Shown here: positions 36,482-51,300 of the stretch, one piece after another
How the letters are laid out: each line of letters begins with the position of its first letter
How positions within the stretch are numbered: the first letter of the stretch is position 1
NCBI RefSeq assembly: GCF_002443255.2
Contig: NW_019211454.1
Span: 16,108,243 to 16,172,242, forward strand
DNA length: 64,000 nucleotides
Reading direction: 5' to 3'
Source: Varroa destructor
Taxonomy: Eukaryota; Arthropoda; Arachnida; Mesostigmata; Varroidae
Notes under the pieces: generated by a model
The model's input: the letters and a program-made list of their open reading frames with translations, nothing else
Told to the model about the DNA's origin: nothing
Database searches by the model: none
Made by a program: the position numbers and the translations under genes

Positions 36482-39400
36482 CAATGTTAACCAATAACTA
36501 TGTTTATACTAATGATTATCATAATAACAATTGACTGAAGTGATTTGTAAGAAATTATTACTAGTAGTGTTTTAAGCTGGATTTGAGTTACTGAATTTGT
36601 CTAGCGGCATAAGCCGAGGTAAGTTAGTGATTACCATTGTTTGGATTTTATCGTTATTTTTATTACGTTAATGATTATAATAGTAATTAATATATAATAT
36701 TATACATATAATATTTTTGGCTAGGTTTTTAACTAAAATGTTTGAAATGCAGTGTGTATATGTTAACTCGGACGTTTGCCAAAGCCCTTCGTATATCTAT
36801 CTACACGACACACGGGTCAATGGAGTCATATTTATTGTTTTTTTTTTTAAATACGCCCGCTGCACGTTACCTACAACTCTTTATCTATTGTCTATTGCCA
36901 GCATATCGTGCCATCGCAATGTCAACTCTGCTTCCATAGAATAAAATGAAGTCAATAGGTTTAATCGACGAGACGGCATAAAGGCGAGACGAATTTATAA
37001 CACCTAAATCTGTAATGAGGGACAGATCCATTATATATAGAAGCGTATCGATACCATCAAGATTCAATAGTAAATGGTATCTATATGGGGCGAAACTGCC
37101 ATGCGACGACCAGCTACAATCCATCGATTTTATGACCATGATACACAAGCAATTTAGCATAGTCTTCATCCTATATTTATATGGGATATATATACAAAAG
37201 ACTCAATGAACGATTAACTTAAAAAGAGAATCGTATCATCGGACCGACAAATACTCCACATATCAACGTGCAAACCTCGCGGTATATGTTAGTCTAAAAA
37301 AAAAATTGGTTATTTAAAAGTACTTTTTCTGATTAAATCTAACACTCTATGTTGCCCCAGGCGCTGTGATCAAATGAAATCGTAGGGGGCATTATTTGGT
37401 GCCAACACCCTCTATACAAACCTCCTTATGTATTTCTGCATACAAATAAGGGGCATTCTACCCACAGCAGCACGAGTGGTGGAGAAAATCGCATCTTCCC
37501 AGAATTCTCAACACATCTCACCAAAGACATGTTTATTTTATGGTTCGAATCGTTACTACGTTTCGTAGCCACATAGATTCTGAAGCCGGCTACTTACAGG
37601 TTTGTCCCACTGTCAATTTCATCTTTTTTGGTTTAGCTAAAACAAATGACCTTAATAGAGTACGGCTTGCCTCCCTCAATAGTGGGCTTTTCAGTCTCCT
37701 TCTAAAAGATCATACCCGTTGAAATCTACACGAAAAAACCGTATATCTTTAGATATCGTTTTCTGTATAACCTACAGGATGAGGACCATCGATTTCAGCT
37801 TAGCAAAGCTTCACACACACAGATCCAGTCGACTGCCACACCACAACGGCCTTAAACGAGCTGACAAGGCTTCTGGTTACCTAAAAAACCTAACTTTGAT
37901 TTAATCTTTGAAGAGCTACTAATTAAACGAAGCTATAGCGGCAATAATAACATTTACAGTCTGTGAGATTTTCTCTAATATATTACATAAAATAATCAAA
38001 ATCTCAGCATTGCGAAATCGTAGGTGTCAGAAAACCCTGGAAACTATACCCATATGCCATTTGAAGGTCAGCAACGGTAAAAAATACGCCAGGTTCAGAA
38101 CGTTTCTTTGCTAGACACTTCATCAGGCGACCTAATCATATACTTCTGTGGCACGATATCTGCGCCTTTAAAAGATCGCGGACGCGCACGTATGGGTAGA
38201 ACGGGTGCAGGATATAATCGCTGGGAAGACCGTATACTGTCTGTGCGATATGCAACAGATTACAGATGGCTTATTACCGGATATGTGTGAGTAGAAGTTA
38301 GACAACGTTCTAATCCGCATCATCAACTGCCAGTTTCGTCTCAATTATGGCCATCACCTTGATTATTACGAAAGCCATCCGAAGACAGATTTTTCATAGA
38401 AGGAATTTACATTGAAAAATAGGGCAAAACAATTAGGAAAAGGATAGCAAATAATTTCGATTGGCATTGAAAACATGGTAGTTTGCCTACTCTCGTTTTA
38501 TTTTAAAGGACAAGCGTTTTGTCTGGGGCAACAATAAACAAAGTAAATGCTCCCTTGACAGGGAAAGAGCACAGAGCGAACTAAAAGAATAAAGAACATT
38601 AATGTTGCTTATTCCACTAGGGGCAATTGGTGTACGAGAGTCAGCCTAACAAGATTCAGATGATATTTCAAAATGTTAGCCCATTCTTTGTCCAATATTC
38701 GAGTAGAAAAATAACACATCTTGAACAGCTACAAGGTTCATGCCTCATTAGCAAGAACATTTAGGATCTCTGGAACTATCGCGATCGGCTCTCAAGACGT
38801 GGACGACAATATGGGTATGTAAAATTTAACGCATTGTGTAGTATCACTATTGCTTATTTTGTCAAAAACACGTGGCCAAAAATCCGTTTTGACGGGTGTC
38901 AGCTATAAAAATGACTGGCGGGTATTTTTAAATCGGGAAAATTTATTCACTAAAAAATATTAATTTGGAAGTAGTACAATTAGTAAACTGAGATAGCGAC
39001 ATGCGTTAATTTGCTAGCTCTGAGTCTGCCGACCACCGACTTCAGCATCAATAGCAGCGATGTTATAAGGGCTCATTATTACAAGATTTCTTTTTTCGTC
39101 CGGCCTTATTGACCAGCCAAGGAGTCTTTTTATCTGAGCGGCATATTCGGCCAATTTTTCCAACCCGCTGAACTTCCTGCTCTTGTTGCTCGAATATAGA
39201 CGCAGCTGTTTGTTCTCTTATTTCGCTTCCGGGTGTGTCCCGCACACAATCTGGTCACGACATAAAACGGCCTAAAAGACTTGTCGAGCGACAGTTCGGT
39301 ATATCCGTGTCTCTAGGACGTCTTAGTTAAAACAGGACACTGACAAGCATTGCCTGGTTAACCACAAGAGCTCTATAGCGGCTCTGTAGGGACCGATGGA

Positions 39401-42400
39401 CTAAATATTAAAAAGCTTATTTTTGATTCTCGGTTTGAATCCGGATGATAATTAGACTTTGCACTGCTGCGGCAGCAACAATTCTAGTAGGACCAAAAAT
39501 GAAGCTTTCTACAGAAAATTTTGAGAAATCGGTATCTCGAAAACATACTTAGAGTGCCAGTGGAGTTAAATTAAAATTTTCACACAATTTACTTTAATAC
39601 GGAATTTATTAAATTGAATAATCATTTAGATTGCTTCCTCAACTAACGAACCATAGAATTATTTAGCTAAGATTTTCTTTCTCAGCACAGCTTTCCTTGA
39701 TAAAACAGCTTTTTTTTTTCCGTTTGATTCCAACAGTTTAGTCATATCCGTTCTATGGTCCAAAAACCTAACGGTGACTTAGACTTCAATGATTTCCTTT
39801 ATCATTTTTTTAGTCAATTACCAAATAAATGCTTTATTGGGTACTATCATCAGACACCAAGATGCCAAGCGAGCAAATTGTCGACCCCTGCTTCTGAGCA
39901 CATCTTTATGTCGATTATATATCATTTCCTTTACACTCACAACCAATTTCTATGGACGCATTTATGAAGTCGCCGTTGGGCTGATGTACAAAGCTTCTTT
40001 TGTCCCCTGTCGAATACGAGTTTATGCTGGATATGTATCTATCTTTTTAATGCAGTATGTCTTCTGAATGACACCGGTGCTGTTCAAATATACAATTTGA
40101 AGACTCTACCGATACGATCTTAAATGTCTTAATGCCTGTTTTCTGCCTTTCAGATATAACCGATTGCTATACCTATTTGCAGTGTTTAAGCTGTCAGTGA
40201 ACGAAATTGCTACATGTTTACTTCGGTCGGTTGTGTTACATGCCAAAAAATGAAATTCTTTATCTCTTTATCATGGATTTCTTTAAGTTTAAGGGTTCAC
40301 TTTTATAATCGGTTGTACACACTGACCTACGACTCTACTCCACTACTTCAAAAACCTATGGCTCTTCTCAAATTCTCTCTTTGTATTCCGATGTCTCTTT
40401 GAGTGTCTGCATTTCATTCTGTCTTCTGCGCAGTCTTCTACTGACGACCCTCTTTTCTTGTGGGACGGTCAGTTGATGCCATCTTTTCGTTATCAACAGC
40501 CAAGACTTCTTCTTTCAAGCGAAATCTTTTTCAGCGCAGAATCTCGAGTCTCGAAGCACCTAGCAGCTGGTGCTTGTTCTTCCCCCCTCCGCATTCGCAT
40601 TCCAACGCAAGCACTCTAAGCCAAACCGGCGAACCCATCTGCCATGTCGGCCTTTTTCAGTTTGCCGAACGCCGAGCAGACCGCCACCGTGATAAAAGCC
40701 GTGACAGGCCATACTACCTAACGTAGGGTTTAGTAGAACTCGACCTACACAGTCTCCGATATCCTTCTAAGACCTGTCTGCAACAGTAAGCAACAGCTCT
40801 AAACCTACCGAAGAAAAAGACGGTAACACTTAAACTGCTGCGCCTGGCTTCCTGGCTTCGTTCTCGAGCAATACATGCTTCTGAACTTCAAAAGCTACCA
40901 ACCAGCATATAACCAACTTAGAAGTTACAACATGAGCGGATAACCAAAACCTAGCTAAATAGGCAGGTTGTGCTGGCCGCTGTGATAGGATCAACCTTCT
41001 CTACTTTTTCCAACTTACTGTCCCATCCGAGACCTTCAACGCTCTTCAACGAATGCCGTCATCGTTTCCGCCATAAAAAAAAACATGCGCTAGATAGAGC
41101 GCGAAACGCTACTAAAGAAAGGGATATAGAGGATCGTCTCGTATTCACCCTTGTACTATCATTATTCTGAACTATGTCATTCCACCTACAATTCATCGTG
41201 TTCATCAGTGTTTTCTTCAGGGTCTCCTTCTACACCTCCAAGCCTTGCGCTACATTCCCTCTCTCATAGGCAGAACTGCTGACGTTGATGCCCACTTGCG
41301 GCTTGCCTCTCTCTCCATCTTGCTGTCCTAATATCGGTCTATCCATTAGCCCGGTTCAGGCCACTCCCTATACCCTGTGACATGCTGAAAATGATGGAGG
41401 AGGACAATAAAAGACGTTAGACGTTGTGGCGCCTGCTGTAACAGCTATTGCTGCCCAGGTTCTTCGACGTCTTAACCATTGTAAAGAGAAGAGCTGTTTA
41501 AGATAGGGGGCTGAATGTCCCATGAACGAAACGAGAGATTGTCACAGAATTGTCCAGACTTGTATGACTACTACAAATTTTTTGTTCTTTCTGTTATGCA
41601 GCGATTGCAGCGGCCGAGTCACCAGCGGCAACAAAAAGATCCTTACAGCGACGGATCGAGCTCGGCCGTGAAGGAATCGTCTAGCAAGGCCTTCTGTCCT
41701 TTTAGATATTTGTTTATTGCTATTGCACTTTCTGTGCCTACAGCGGAATATCGGCTCGGCGGAAGGGAATTCCGGGAGGGTTATGACTTAGCGTTACGGT
41801 TCTGCTGGTAGGCATGTTATAGGCTCATATACATTTGTTTTGAGGCAAGCTTTTAAATTAACTAGACGTCATAGTACATACGACAACGGACATGGTCGCT
41901 TGTCGCACATTCAATCTCGTTAAAAGGAAGTTTCTATATGCTTGATCTGTAGCATGCAGTTTTTTGCGAGGCATCTCCTGTAGACTGAAGACTTACGCTC
42001 TCCTTTCGACCGGCAAATAGAACGATGGAAGGCACAGCTCCTGAACGTATGACCTGTATTCACATACTCTGTGTACGAACGGGACCAGTGGCTCGCAGCA
42101 CTTTACAGGGGACACATGTTTTATTCTCGTATGATTCGGGCCAAGCTATAACGTACCGTAGCAGGATTAACGAATCGTCTTTGTAGATGCGAATGCATCT
42201 GTATTCTCAAGTTTTCTCTGCTATTGTTGGTCTACTGCTTAAAAATATTTTTTCTATGTCAATAGCCTGAGAAACGGGACAGAAAATAACCATCGGTTTT
42301 TATCAGCAAACTCGAGACTAAAGATGGCAAAATCCTCTCAGCTGTCAGATCATCAGCGGATCAATATGGGTCGTTTGACGCTAGTAGTACCACTGCTGTT

Positions 42401-44275
42401 ATGCTACTTACTGATATTAACTACCGTTCGTGATTCAAATCTGTAACGAAATAGTGAATGTTTCGTGGACCTCGTAGCGTACGAAAGAAGTGCATCAGAA
42501 ATAGGAGGAAAGATCAGGCGAAAAAAACGCTGGTCTATCGCAAGAAGAATCCACAGCAATTTATAGATATCGGATCCACCTAGCCGTTAATATTCTTACA
42601 GGCAAATGGTAGATAGAAAAAGGCACTACAAAAAACAATAAATTCTCATACCTCTTTGTGCAGGCATATACAGATAGATCGACATCTCAGTACAACGACA
42701 ACACCGGCAGGCACATCAATAACCATATAGTAAACATGTGTAGGACGTTTATACGCAAACAACTGCACACAAGGCTAAAAACGAGGTTTCTAACAACTTG
42801 TCTGAAGTTAGACCGACTACGTACTAACTACGGTCTGTACACCTACGACTGATGCTCGCCTTGCCAATGGGACGCTTGGCAGTTTCTTCGACGACGACAA
42901 AGAAATTTCCTTGCAGGACGAAACACCGGACAACATTTCACTTTGAAGTATACCTCTTTCTCGCAGATAGTGTAGCAGGACTTGTTACATCTTTCATCTC
43001 TCAAATATATTCAATATATCAAATATTTCAGCTATTTTTGTCTCTCCGTCCTTCTTGCTCGTCTACGCGCGTGCGTTTTGACTGCAACTACAGTTTCCGT
43101 ATTACTACGACCAATCACTTATTGAGTATCATTTACTGTATTTCTATGCAATAACTGAGTTTTATGGTTCTTGTGAAAGAGCGGAATGACAATAGTTGGT
43201 CATTACTATGACAAGATTGTAAAGTTCATTCACATCGATAGTCACGGCACATCGCCATCGTTGCTTCGAACTATCTATCATTATTGTACATCTTGTCGTT
43301 GTCGTCATATTGTTATTATCAGGCCCATGACATCCTAGCGCAAAAATGGAGAACGATGGCTGCCTTAGGGTGATACCTTACGGGTGGAAGAGTATGCGGT
43401 GTAGAAAGAATACGACCAATAGAAAGGCAGGCGGAGATACCAACCGCGTCTTGTGCTTAAACATTAGAATAGAACAAATTCAGCCTTGAAGTTAGTTAGT
43501 ATCGTTTGCTTAGCATTAACTTGCGTCCGAACGAAGCCATAATTAGCGTACCGCTCATCAGTAGGCCAAATGTCGCGTTTCAGTTATCCGGTATTCATAA
43601 CAAGTGCTTCAAAATTCTCGAATAAGAATTTTCAGTCATAGATCAAAGCAGACAACCCTGTGCTATCATAGTGCGTTCACTTATGTAACGCAAAAAGGAA
43701 GAGTGCTCAAGTTAGTTGAATTAATAAACAATTCCAACACTTAAATTCACTGAAACTCCACGTCAGTTTGGGACCAATGTATGTTAATTAATTGCTTGGT
43801 GCACTTAGCCGTTGTTACCATATTTATTTCAACAGTTGCTTGTTTATTAAAAGAAATCGAAATTCAGATAGAGCTAAAGTGCTGTTTTTTCTATCGGAGT
43901 TCGCCGTTTTTTCAAAATGTCCCTCAGTAACAAGTACACACAAATATATTACCATATATGACTTCTACGATATGGATGTGCACGCCGTAAGTATTATCCT
44001 TAGCTCCTACACGAGCGTAGATGCACATATTGAAAAGACATAAATTTGTATGCGAGGCCGAAGAAACTACAATTGATAAAAAGAATAAAACCAAGGAAAC
44101 AGTGCTTCTGTTTCTTTCAAACTTTCTTTGCCCTACGTACTCTCTATTTATTTATCGACGCCCTTCGTCCTAAGAACCTATCCTCATATAATTTACACAT
44201 GGGTATGCCTACATGACAAAAAGCACGCCCACTTTCATCGATACCTATCCTCGCGAGCAATGCGAGGTTGATGTT
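36482..44275. other. Intergenic, no gene recognised
   Basis: Many open frames of 60-100 codons, none with recognisable domains. A charged minus-strand frame (39063-39245, AASIFEQQEQEVQRVGKIG) and a plus-strand frame (41515-41811) look slightly protein-like but have no splice or start support. Confidence 0.45.
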
Positions 44276-44807
44276 TTAATCTCTAAGCTTATTAAAACAC
44301 TGCGCTATCGCGCTCATAATAACGTTGGGAGCCGTGCGTGCGGTCGGTGGCACTTGTAGTGCGCAATATCTTCCTCCACCTGGACAGTCTCCTCTAGATG
44401 TCTTCGGTTGGCAGTGTTTACTCTGGGAGTACACACAAATGAGTCGTACCGGTGGTACGCAGGCTTGACCTGACCACGTACTGTAAGTAGGAAGTACACA
44501 TTCGTTATTACGGGATGCGGGTGTTATGTGGCAATCCGGAGTTGTCTTCTTCGAGAAAAACAAGGGCTTATTTGTTTTTAGGGTGGAGGCAGATGGGGAA
44601 TCCCGTGCTACCGAAGTGCTGCCAAAATCTGCGGCTTGTGAAGCTATTTTTCTGCGAGCTGCTGTCGCTGAACATCGATCGTGTCCTCGTGGGGTTTCAG
44701 TGGCCTTTTCAGTTTTAGCTCTGTTAGCAGATCCAGATGTGGCTAGTGCCACTGTAGCTGGCTTTGGCGTCTACATCCTTTCGATTCTTCGGTCGTTCGT
44801 TTATTGA
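44276..44807. other. GC-richer patch with long open frames on both strands
   Basis: The minus strand is open for 158 codons (44276-44752). Two plus-strand frames of 67 and 93 codons cross the same DNA. The minus product is Thr/Ala/Ser-rich, then Cys-containing (PPVRLICVYSQSKHCQPK), with no family I can recognise. The overlap suggests low stop density from base composition more than a gene, though an exon is possible. Confidence 0.25.
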
Positions 44808-45098
44808 CTGCCTTGTCATCTATGCGTAGAGCGAACACGACGTCGCATTTATAAATGGGTATTGCCGCTCTTGGGGGCACTTCGAATTGACACTCGGCTA
44901 ATGCTCATCATATTGACTCAAAGAAAAAGACTATTGTTTTTAATATGAAGTCTGTCCTAGTTTTTATTGGAAAACTAAAAAAAAAAATTAGTTTCTTTCT
45001 AGAGATGTGGTTATACGTAGACGGTTAATTCAACACGTGTGTAGGATAATGATTCGTGCGTTCGTTAGCCAGGTTATCACTATTATCATTGCTACTGG

Positions 45099-46604
45099 TT
45101 GTTTCAACCCAGTTGTTGGCCCATTTCAACCTATATAGTACCCGTTTCAACATATGTATGTAGCAATAGTGTATATCTCAGTGTTCAATCGCTGTTCATT
45201 AGAGTCGTCTCTCGGTCCGACATCATCAACCCAAATCATCGATGTAGTTACATACAACCACGTGAAAAAGGAAGGCAAATTAAAAGACGAAGACATACAA
45301 AGCAAGCCAAGGTGCGCCTGGCAACGACACGTCTGCCCTAGTGACTTGCCCTTCTGCTCTCTATTCTGCCTGTGCCTACCAAGCTTCTACTCGAGGTTAA
45401 ACTTATTGCCCCATGCCAAGCTTCCGTTCCATAGGCTTTAACCCCGATGCTTTGCCGGCGGCGCTTCAGTTTATGAGATCTCGCAATTGGATCCGGTCAA
45501 GGACCGGCTAGGATAGCCTATTTGGCCGTGGTCTTGCCATTCGAGGATACAAGTAGTAGATGTGGTCAATATAGTGTAGCAGATAAGGGAGCATGGCGGC
45601 GGTGTTGATGGCAGGTGTTTTCGGTTTCGTCTTCGTTTCTTCAGGACAGGAAGCACAGGCACTCAGAAAGGAAATCAGAAGCGAAACGAGGCAGGGCGAG
45701 TTCCGTGAATTAAATAGGTTCGTGCCGTGGACAGTACGAACGTTGGTGAAAGGAGTTGGGCAAACAGTCGGCCAACCAAGTATGCCTTCGGGCCCTTACA
45801 AGGCCGTCCGTCGGTTGTGTGGCCAGCCCCAACTAGCCAACAAACACGGTGGCCCCATGTAAGAAGCGCAGATCCCGCAAACTGCAGCAGTTGTTGGCAG
45901 TCTCATCATCGACTAAGAGACATCACAGGAGAGACAACATGAGGCTCGACTCAAAAAGAAAGCCTCTCCATATGACGCAGTTGCCATAAATCTCACTGGG
46001 CTGAAGTCTAATTAGGTTCGGTCCCTATTGGGATATCTACCGCGTTGACGGTTCGCGTCCCCACGCGTCCGGTTTATGCCTTTCGGTTGTCCACCTTGCT
46101 GGCACTAACGCGGATTTCTGAAGACGCTTTATTGAGTAGTCGCCTTAAAGAAAAGCAGCAACGAAGGAAAAGTAAAACGATTTTTTTTTTTTGGTTTTTT
46201 TACATTTATTGTCGGTTGTCTCTCCGTTGCTGATTTAGTCATCCACTTTTGTCTTCTGCTGTTGTGACCCGCCCGGCGTCAATAGCTCCAGACTCCTGTC
46301 GACCAACTTGTAGAATTCGCTCCCGCTCGGTTGGTCTGTCCCGCTTCTGTTGGCCTGAAAGGAGTGAGAAAATTGAATGGGAAGAGCGGATCGATTTAAC
46401 AAAACCGCCTGTCAAAATACTCAGCACACGGCTGCTGCTACCGGTGACTTTCTTTCCGAAAAACTTGCTTTCTTCGCAGCTTTGCCACCATTTTGCTCTT
46501 GGATTTAGGTGCATCGACCTGCGGCCTACGGCGTTTTTTCCTGATCCTCGTTTACAGCTGAGGTAGCAGTTGGCCGCTGGGAACTTTAGTTCAGACGTCA
46601 ACAA
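45099..46604. other. Mixed GC-richer stretch, no supported gene
   Basis: Several overlapping frames are open, the longest being 121 codons on the minus strand (46239-46604) against 105 on the plus strand (46249-46566). The sequence includes a poly(T) near 46180-46200. None shows a motif or credible intron boundaries. Confidence 0.35.
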
Positions 46605-47809
46605 AAATAATAATAGAATGCCTGAAGAAAGCCAACTGCTAGCAATGCCGGCTTAGACATTCGAAAAAATTTGTGATTGTCCTTTGCCCGTAGATTTTCA
46701 ATATCTTCTTCTTTCTCGCTCATTTTTTTTCTTTCCCTGGCGTCTAGTGAAGTCAAAAAAATATTAATACAATAAATTATCTAATTAGTTGCTCTTTTAT
46801 TTCATTAGGCCTGAATGTGGGCTTTGCTTTGGAACAGGCCAAAAAGGTAGAAATACTAACATCGAAATAGTTACCCTTTCTGGAGCTATCTCTCATTTTC
46901 AGGAATCGCAACCTTCACGTGGAAAATATTCAAAAAGTGGAAAAGGGTGCCTGATCAAATTGAGCTAGTTGCGTTTGTCTATTTGCCTTGCGTACCTTTC
47001 ATTAACCTATTATTTTATCTTTATCTGTTTTTTATATATTAACAGTTTAGTACGTTCCCTGCTTCTTCCGGTACATTCTAGAGATCGTACGGTTACATAT
47101 GTTTAGGTTAAAATCTGACATTGGACTGTTTCAGATTATAAAAAATCAGGGTTAATACATCCTTTTATTTATAGTTATATTCTCACGAAATGGAGTACAA
47201 GTTTGATTTTCTGCAGCGGTGCAACTGGACAGACATGGTGAGCGGTCCAAGTTATCCTAGTCAACTAAATACTCTACAATTTTCAAATAGATAAGGCCAT
47301 TTAGGATCTCGCGAAGTCAGTGGACATCCTCTAGAACTATTGACCATCAAGGCCTCACATTACTTCTATCATTATAAAATGGATAGTGTTAGCCTAAAAC
47401 ATATCTTATTTTATTTGTTAATAATTGGAAACTGTTTTTTTACAAGTATTTGAAGTATTTCTTAGATGACCGTTTCGATTCCACAATGGGTGGTGCACTA
47501 TGCACCGCGTTTACCGTTCTATCATACTTCTTGCTAAATGAAAGATTTAATTTCTATACCTGCCGCCAACGTCACTTGAGGGCCTTCTACACAAATTCTG
47601 CTTCCATCTAACAATGCAAACAATTTTTTCCCCCAATTCCCAGTATTTTCGAGAACGATAAATTGTCCATTAGATGGCTAGATGAATATAGGAAATGATC
47701 AGATGGGCGTTCGATGACTGGAAACAGACAGGTTCTATGAGAGTTATAAATACTGCGAATACCAGTGATTATTTTCAACTTCGTTTAATTGATGCGCAAA
47801 TCTTAACAG

Positions 47810-47998
47810 GTGACAAGTCTTTGTACCGAAGACACGGAGCATCCTTGCAAGTTAAACGGCTTTGGCAGATTGGTGTTGTGTGATTTTGATGTCTGTATCA
47901 ATCTGCCATCTCGGTATGCACTGATTAGGTTAAACAGAAGCCCCTGGGCACGATTGGAATTCTCTTGCTGCCCAAATGCTTTAGGCATTAAAAGTTGA
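47810..47998 (+). CDS. Possible exon, unidentified
   Basis: The frame opens right after the acceptor AAATCTTAACAG and runs about 62 codons to TGA. It contains VTSLCTEDTEHPCKLNGFG, then LVLCDFDVCINLPSRYALI. The composition is protein-like, but the minus strand of the same DNA is also open for 78 codons. No family is recognised and no partner exon is found. Confidence 0.25.
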   Translation: MTSLCTEDTEHPCKLNGFGRLVLCDFDVCINLPSRYALIRLNRSPWARLEFSCCPNALGIKS

Positions 47999-48084
47999 AC
48001 GACTAGCCTAATCCTTTTTACAGGTTGTTCTGCCTTCATTTGCAGTGAAAGATGCTGAGGAGCATAACTCGTTACATCGCTTAC

Positions 48085-48365
48085 GTAAAAGACTGAGATA
48101 TATATATATATCGATTATGGAAAAATACTGTTATAATCGATTCCTCCACGCCATTTGTCAGACAGCTCGCCGATCTCTTTGCAATGAGATCCTTTAATTT
48201 CGGAGTGATGTCTTGCAAATCCATCGGACGTAAAACGAGAACAGCTAATTGACAGTTGGTTATCTGTCTAAACCGTTTCAGATGTTTAACGTCGTGGAGG
48301 CCTTTCATGTCACGACACAACAAAAACTTCTCTCCGTGAAGACTCCAATCTGTGTATTTGAAGAT
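48085..48365 (-). CDS. Possible internal exon, unidentified
   Basis: On the minus strand the frame starts after a TATATAG acceptor-like site and stays open for about 93 codons until a GTAAGC donor-like site at 48084. The peptide looks genuine: DWSLHGEKFLLCRDMKGLHD, then QLAVLVLRPMDLQDITPKL and KDLIAKRSASC. It has no ATG near its start, as expected for an internal exon. I cannot assign a family or find joining exons. The last 15 codons (over a TA run) look noncoding, so the real exon may end earlier. Confidence 0.35.
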
Positions 48366-51300
48366 CTATATATTATTTACTTAATAACGAACGGACCAGA
48401 TGTATCAGGACACGTAAGGTGATGCGAAGCAGGAAATCAAATTGTTTTCGAAAAAATGTATATAACGCAAAGACTGACATAGCCCAAATTGTTTTTAATT
48501 TTTTCAAGCTGATGCAATTAGATCAGACAAAACAAAATTAAGCATATAACAAAAAGGTGTAGAAACCCCATAGTTCAATCAAATTTCGTAAAGTTTCTTA
48601 AGCAGTTCGTGTACAATGCTAATTGATAGGCAATGAAGCGAGGTCTCAACAAACACAAAAGAAAAGTATCTCGGTGAATAGGCACACGGATGGCTATACG
48701 CAGCCCGCCAAATAGTGTGAGAACTCATTCAAGTATCAGATCAACCATGACTCTGTCTACATACGCTAGTGCACCTTAAGCTCTAGCGGTTCCCAAGCAT
48801 TTGTTCCTTCGTCCCATCACTACAGTCCCGTTTAAAGTGGATAAAGAAAAAGTTGGGCCAGTGGTCCTATGAGAATCCTTGGAAAACTTAGGTTGGAACT
48901 GAGGTTGGAGAAACCTGGGAGAATTTAATACCACTCGACGGAGTGGAAAATGAAGAATTACTAAGATTACAACGCTATCCTTTAAGGAGAAACTTTTAAA
49001 AAAACATCAAAAGCAACGTACAGATTTTTGGCTACGTATCGTTAATCATATGACTTTACTGATATAAAAATACTTGCAATGATCTTCAAGGCGTGTGACT
49101 CACTTAATAAATCCAATAATATATGGATGTGAAATTATGATAAGGCAAACAAGCTAAAAGGGCGAACGCTATCACACCTGTTCGTTCAGGCTGAACGTAA
49201 CATTATCGCCAATTCAATATTAGATTGTATAGCGCGAGTAATAACTAGCAGCAGTGACGACGATTAAACCACGACAGCTATCGCCTAATCTATAGCCTTA
49301 AACCCACCTTTGTAACCGCACCGCACGTAAAAGACATCTTGATTACCACGAGACAAGGACAACTGACATTCCGTCAGTATAAAGCTCACCAAATCATTCC
49401 GAATATTAGCTCCGAATAATAAAAATCTAACTGTCCATAGCATGAATAGAGAAAAACACAACGCTTTCTTTTCCTACCTGGAAATACGTCCCGATGGGAA
49501 ACATCGGATTATTTGTTTGTGTTAATAAATGGAAGACTGAAACGTTGGTGGCGATTAACGCTGTATAAAAAGCATATTTCCGAGCGATGAAGGAGCCTGC
49601 TAAAAGGTTTGCCTATTTTTCCTTAGAAAATTGCTGTTACCGCTTGTTCCACCGAAGGGATTCCAACGGTAATACGGGAGTCGGGCATTGTAAAAAAAAA
49701 ACCCAACAGCTTCCCATTATAAGGAATAACCATAAAAATCACGGAAATGTACGGTAACACATGGGGCTTTCTTTGTCTACCAGCGCTTCGAACATGCGAC
49801 ATATGGTGTGCAGCGAAATAGCCGTTCCCGCTTCTTTCTTTAGGGAGTCTTTTTCCTTTGCAAAAGGTAAATAGATTGGTTTGGCTCTTATGTATTTCCT
49901 GACTATTAGAACACTTGTAGCGTTGTTATTTTAAATAATCACAAATGTAATAAAACTTCATAGTTTTAGCTAAAGTCTTTTTAGCGCCCAATGGGGAAAA
50001 CGCATTTTGCTTGTCTAAATGTCATGACATCCTTATACTGGTCACAACAAATTTTTACCTTTAAAAATACCTCCTCCAAGAGTAGTAGCCAATTTATTGC
50101 AAATTGACAGGTTTTGTTAACAAATAAACTAATGTGTTGCCCGGCACTTGCCAAGCTCATTTTCTATAATCTAATTATAATTTTAATATGTGTGCGAAGA
50201 AACCAATCTACCTAAGCGTGAATTACCCGCACTATCGCTAGGTATTTAACCTTTTGTTAATTTTACAGCAGCGAGCTATAGGATAGATGAGGTATCCGTC
50301 ACTGTCGTGTTACTACGAGAGAAGCCACCTATATTCTACAGGCATGATCACTAGTGTGAAAGCGTTTGTTCGCTAACTATCCATACACTTTTTTTTTTCA
50401 AATATACTCGGTAATATCATGGCTAATTTTGCTGCAATCATGGATAGCGATGTTGCAAATAACCTTTATCTATATGACGTGTACGAATAAATAAAGGCGT
50501 AAAATCGAGTCCTATAGGGGTCCTGCTCCGCACCGCTTTCTAGCACCCCCTATGGGCGGCTAAACAGTGCGAGATTGTTCGTTAGTACGTAGATACCACG
50601 TTGTTACAAGCGAATTTGATGAACTTTAAATTTTTGATATTTGAAATAATTAAGTTAGAACGATGTTTTTTTAATATGTGTTAAAGGTATTCGGTTCTTT
50701 CTAGATACTTGTTGCAGCGTTCTGCAACGGATAGGCAAGCTTCTGGATAAGCGTAAGACTGCCATTTGCGTGCTCATACGTAATTTCTCCTGTAGTAGAC
50801 CGATAGTATGGTATGTTTACCCATTAGTTACATGTATTGGGCATGGAAAGCGGGAGGAAAAAACGGGTTGAAAAAACGTTGAATATCCGTTTGCTTGAAC
50901 CATGAGGCATGACTAAATGCTGTTTCGGTTGCCATGCCAATCGATCAATGAATCTCTTGAGCTCGAGATAACGGGCTACATTCATCGTTTCACTTCCGGT
51001 AAGTACCTCACAGTAACAGGTGATCCCGCAAGTATTACCATCTGAGCTGACGAACTCGTTTTTTCCAAGGCGACGCCCTTGTCATACCTGTCCTGTTTTC
51101 CGCTGGCGATAGATGGTGCGGCAATGTACTTACTCTTTTTTTTGCCTTGGGCTCTGACATCTAATCATCTTTTCTCTGGTCCTCAACAAGTCAATCTTCG
51201 TTCCTTGCACAGTTGACATGCTGTGTTTTCGTCTAAAACGTCCTTACCTTCTTAACAATACGTAATGAATTCCCAGCTCTGTGACTTCTGATAAACGAAT

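Noticed and set aside
39361..39450. CGGTTTGAATCCGG as a tRNA T-arm
   Set aside because: There is a B-box-like word, but no A box at a workable distance and no folding arms upstream.
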